A stretch of 7,334 bases of DNA from SIG588 sp045597045 (GTDB lineage: Bacteria > Bacillota > Clostridia > Oscillospirales > Acutalibacteraceae): positions 1 to 7,334 of the forward strand of contig JAZODN010000011.1 of assembly GCA_045597045.1 (NCBI GenBank). The letters run 5' to 3'. The translations under genes were made by a program, and so were the position numbers. Shown here piece after piece: positions 5,857-7,334 of the stretch (positions within the stretch are counted from its first letter, which is position 1; every line of letters begins with the position of its first letter). The notes below the pieces were generated by a model, which was not told the origin of the DNA, made no database searches, and was given only the letters and a program-made list of their open reading frames with translations.

Positions 5857-6729
5857 GTGCAGTATATTGTGGCGGATCTGGAGTGGAACGGCGCGTATTC
5901 CAAAAAGGCGCACGGTTACTTCAACGAGATCATCGAAATCGGCGCGGTGAAACTGAATGAGCAACTGCAGAAGGTGGATACCTTCCATGCGGTTATTAAG
6001 CCGGTTGTCAGTCGCAAGCTTTCCCGTTTGGTGAGTGATCTTACCAATATTACGGGTGAAGAGTTGGAAGACGGCACCACCTTTGTCGCTGCGGCTGCCG
6101 ATTGGCGGCGCTGGGTAGGGGAGGAGGACTCCGTTTTGCTGACATGGAGCACCACCGATCTTTCGGTGTTGCTGGAAAACTACCGTTTTCATTTAAAGCG
6201 TGACCGCATTCCCTTTATGAAGCGGTATGCCGACTTGCAAGCATACGTACAATCCCATAACGCGTTGGGCAATGCCGGGCAACAAGTGGGACTGGCCCGC
6301 GCGTGCGAAGCGCTGGGTATTTCGGACGAGGGGTTTGAGCAGCATCGTGCGTTGGATGACAGTTGCATGACCGCGGCAATTGCGCAAAAGACGATCGAGT
6401 GGGAGGCGTTCGTGCCGTTTGTGCGAGAGGCAGACAATGCATTTTACGATCGGCTGAATTTTAAGCCGTATTACATACGTGATGCGGCAAGCCCCCTGAT
6501 TGCGCGTCAACACTGGCGCTTTCGTTGCCCCACCTGTGGGCGGGGGTTGCGTAACCGCAAGGAATGGCGGTTTTATAATCAAGCGTTTTGGGTAGAGATG
6601 GTGTGTCGTACCTGCGACAAGACTTACACAGCCCGTGCGCAGTTTCGAAAGAAATTCGACAGCGTGGAGGTCAAGCGCAAATTGACCGAAAAGCTGGCGG
6701 AAGATAAACAAAATAAAAACAAGGAGTGA
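5857..6729 (+). CDS. DEDDh-type 3'-5' exonuclease (DnaQ/RNase T-like) with C-terminal zinc ribbon
   Basis: This 290-residue protein has two parts. Residues 1 to about 185 form a DnaQ-like exonuclease fold. It has D7 and E9 in ADLEWN, D101 in STTDLSVL, and H163 and D168 in HRALDDS, so all five DEDDh metal and catalytic residues are present and activity on DNA or RNA 3' ends is expected. Residues about 195-260 carry C224-P-T-C227 and C250-R-T-C253, a four-cysteine zinc ribbon likely to bind nucleic acid or a partner. A charged Lys/Glu-rich tail follows. The start is GTG 5857, preceded by GAGAGGAAG (5841-5849); a later start would remove D7/E9. It lies 36 nt after the HIT gene, and its stop directly follows the mscL ribosome site (6721-6726). 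It is too short and differently built to be a polymerase III subunit. Substrate and pathway are unknown. Confidence 0.9.
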   Translation: MQYIVADLEWNGAYSKKAHGYFNEIIEIGAVKLNEQLQKVDTFHAVIKPVVSRKLSRLVSDLTNITGEELEDGTTFVAAAADWRRWVGEEDSVLLTWSTTDLSVLLENYRFHLKRDRIPFMKRYADLQAYVQSHNALGNAGQQVGLARACEALGISDEGFEQHRALDDSCMTAAIAQKTIEWEAFVPFVREADNAFYDRLNFKPYYIRDAASPLIARQHWRFRCPTCGRGLRNRKEWRFYNQAFWVEMVCRTCDKTYTARAQFRKKFDSVEVKRKLTEKLAEDKQNKNKE

Positions 6730-6737
6730 GCATTGGT

Positions 6738-7214
6738 ATGAAAAAGTTTTTGGCAGAATTCAAGGCCTTTGCCTTGCGCGGCAATGTGGTCGATTTGGCA
6801 GTCGGTGTGATTATCGGCGGTGCGTTCCAAAAGATCGTGACTTCGGTTGTGAACGATCTGGTAATGCCGTGGGTCGGCTTGTTGACCGGCGGCACCAACT
6901 TCACTGAGCAGTTTGCTATTCTGCGCATGCCTGAAGGCGTGACCGAGGACATGGTCGTGTCGCTGGAAAAAGCGACCGAGCTGGGTGTGACCACCTTTAA
7001 TTACGGTGCATTTATCGCCGCCGTGATCAACTTTATCATCATGGCCTTCGTTATTTTCTGGCTGGTCAAGGGGATTAACAAACTCAGCGGCTTGAAGAAG
7101 AAGGAAGAGGTGGAAGAGGCCCCCACCACGAAGGTATGTCCCTTCTGCAAGAGCGAAATTGCCATTGAAGCAACGCGTTGCGCACATTGCACTTCGGAAC
7201 TGCCCGAAGAATAA
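6738..7214 (+). CDS. mscL: Large-conductance mechanosensitive channel MscL with zinc-ribbon tail
   Basis: This 158-residue inner-membrane protein forms a homopentameric emergency-release channel that opens under hypo-osmotic membrane tension. The N-terminal amphipathic helix (MKKFLAEFKAFALRGN) leads into TM1 (about 17-46) with VVDLAVGVIIGGAFQKIV, including the small-residue gate region around G23-G28, and NDLVMPWVG. A short periplasmic loop follows, then TM2 (about 90-112, FIAAVINFIIMAFVIFWLVK). The cytoplasmic end has KKKEEVEE and then C134, C137, C148 and C151 as a CPFC/CAHC zinc ribbon absent from E. coli MscL but, as I recall, known in Firmicutes members. ATG 6738 gives the conserved MKKF start; AAGGAG (6721-6726) is 11 nt upstream, while a GTG at 6726 overlaps it. 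It is the last gene of the alaS-led cluster. No convincing terminator follows. Confidence 0.96.
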   Translation: MKKFLAEFKAFALRGNVVDLAVGVIIGGAFQKIVTSVVNDLVMPWVGLLTGGTNFTEQFAILRMPEGVTEDMVVSLEKATELGVTTFNYGAFIAAVINFIIMAFVIFWLVKGINKLSGLKKKEEVEEAPTTKVCPFCKSEIAIEATRCAHCTSELPEE

Positions 7215-7240
7215 AAACTTTTGGAAAATGAAAAAAACAC

Positions 7241-7269
7241 TTGCATTTTGCAAAACAGTGTGGTATCAT
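7241..7269 (+). promoter_or_regulatory. Sigma-A-like promoter for a gene beyond the right edge
   Basis: TTGCAT (7241-7246; one mismatch to TTGACA at two adjacent positions if read strictly, four of six bases matching) and TATCAT (7264-7269; five of six matching TATAAT) are separated by exactly 17 nt. The region upstream (7215-7240) is A-rich and gene-free. Transcription would start near 7276, immediately before a stretch of strong hairpins. Spacing and location support a real promoter; the downstream gene is not in view. Confidence 0.65.
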
Positions 7270-7275
7270 TGTTAG

Positions 7276-7334
7276 GCTATGGTCGGCCGTTACGGCCGTT
7301 CCGTGCTTGATGCAAAGCATCAGGACGATGGTCC
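7276..7334 (+). other. Start of a structured 5' leader RNA (partial)
   Basis: Two perfect or near-perfect hairpins follow the promoter. CGGCCG (7284-7289) and CGGCCG (7293-7298) form 6 pairs around a UUA loop. CTTGATGC (7306-7313) and GCATCAGG (7317-7324) form 8 pairs (one U-G) around an AAA loop; CCGT (7301-7304) can extend this with ATGG (7328-7331). There is no T-run after either, so they do not look like terminators. This resembles a cis-regulatory leader such as a ribosomal-protein autoregulatory leader or a riboswitch. I cannot assign a class, and the element is cut by the window edge. Confidence 0.45.

Noticed and set aside
2806..6192. A 3.4-kb antisense open frame of over 1,100 codons opposite alaS, the HIT gene and part of the exonuclease
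   Set aside because: Its codons are exact reverse complements of the sense codons, since all three genes share one frame. It stays open only because TTA, CTA and TCA codons are avoided on the sense strand; it ends at the first TTA in the exonuclease gene (6193-6195). The translation is His/Arg-rich with no recognisable domain.
7241..7253. TTGCA-TTT-TGCAA inverted repeat as the terminator of mscL
   Set aside because: Only five pairs with no T-tract after it, and it overlaps the -35 region of the downstream promoter.
7276..7334. tRNA or other known non-coding RNA gene at the right edge
   Set aside because: No cloverleaf, T-loop motif or CCA end; the hairpins do not match a tRNA layout.
1..7334. 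CRISPR arrays, insertion sequences, attachment sites or phage genes
   Set aside because: I saw no regularly spaced repeats, transposase or integrase signatures, or target-site duplications; the genes are compact, same-strand and uniform in composition.

Overview
The window suggests a spore-forming member of the Firmicutes, most likely a moderately GC-rich gut-type Clostridia (Oscillospirales/Ruminococcaceae-like). The evidence is an adjacent dipicolinate synthase pair (dpaA-dpaB), a T-box leader in front of alaS, strong GGAGG-type ribosome binding sites, and mscL and alaS sequences with the zinc-ribbon and Cys-rich features common in Clostridia. The lineage call is inferred from gene content and style, not from a database comparison. 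All recognised genes lie on the + strand and are tightly packed.

Region 1 (1-1001) holds the last 55 codons of a probable GT4-type glycosyltransferase. It overlaps by 7 nt the start of a YfiH/PgeF-family (peptidoglycan editing factor, 'laccase domain') protein. Region 2 (1002-2506) is the dipicolinate synthase operon dpaA-dpaB, whose start and stop codons overlap as ATGA. It is preceded by a 57-nt gap. That gap holds a long near-perfect hairpin whose 3' arm is the dpaA Shine-Dalgarno G-run, followed by a T-tract and then directly by the start codon. A weak SigK-like promoter match lies in the 5' arm.

Region 3 (2507-2841) is a complete alanine T-box leader: a consensus sigma-A promoter, a Stem I with a readable GCC (Ala) specifier, the T-box core, and an intrinsic terminator with a 12-position stem. 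It controls region 4 (2842-7214), an apparent operon of alaS, a HIT-family nucleotide hydrolase/transferase, a DEDDh exonuclease fused to a C-terminal zinc ribbon, and a large-conductance mechanosensitive channel (mscL) with a C-terminal zinc ribbon. Junctions are 8-36 nt and show no internal terminator. Region 5 (7215-7334) holds a new sigma-A-like promoter and the beginning of a strongly structured RNA leader for a gene beyond the window.

I did not find a wholly new system such as a defence island, mobile element or CRISPR array. These are mostly conserved core and sporulation genes. The least ordinary signals are regulatory or architectural: the dpaA hairpin/promoter arrangement, the unidentified structured leader at the right edge, and the two neighbouring proteins that each carry a four-cysteine zinc-ribbon tail.
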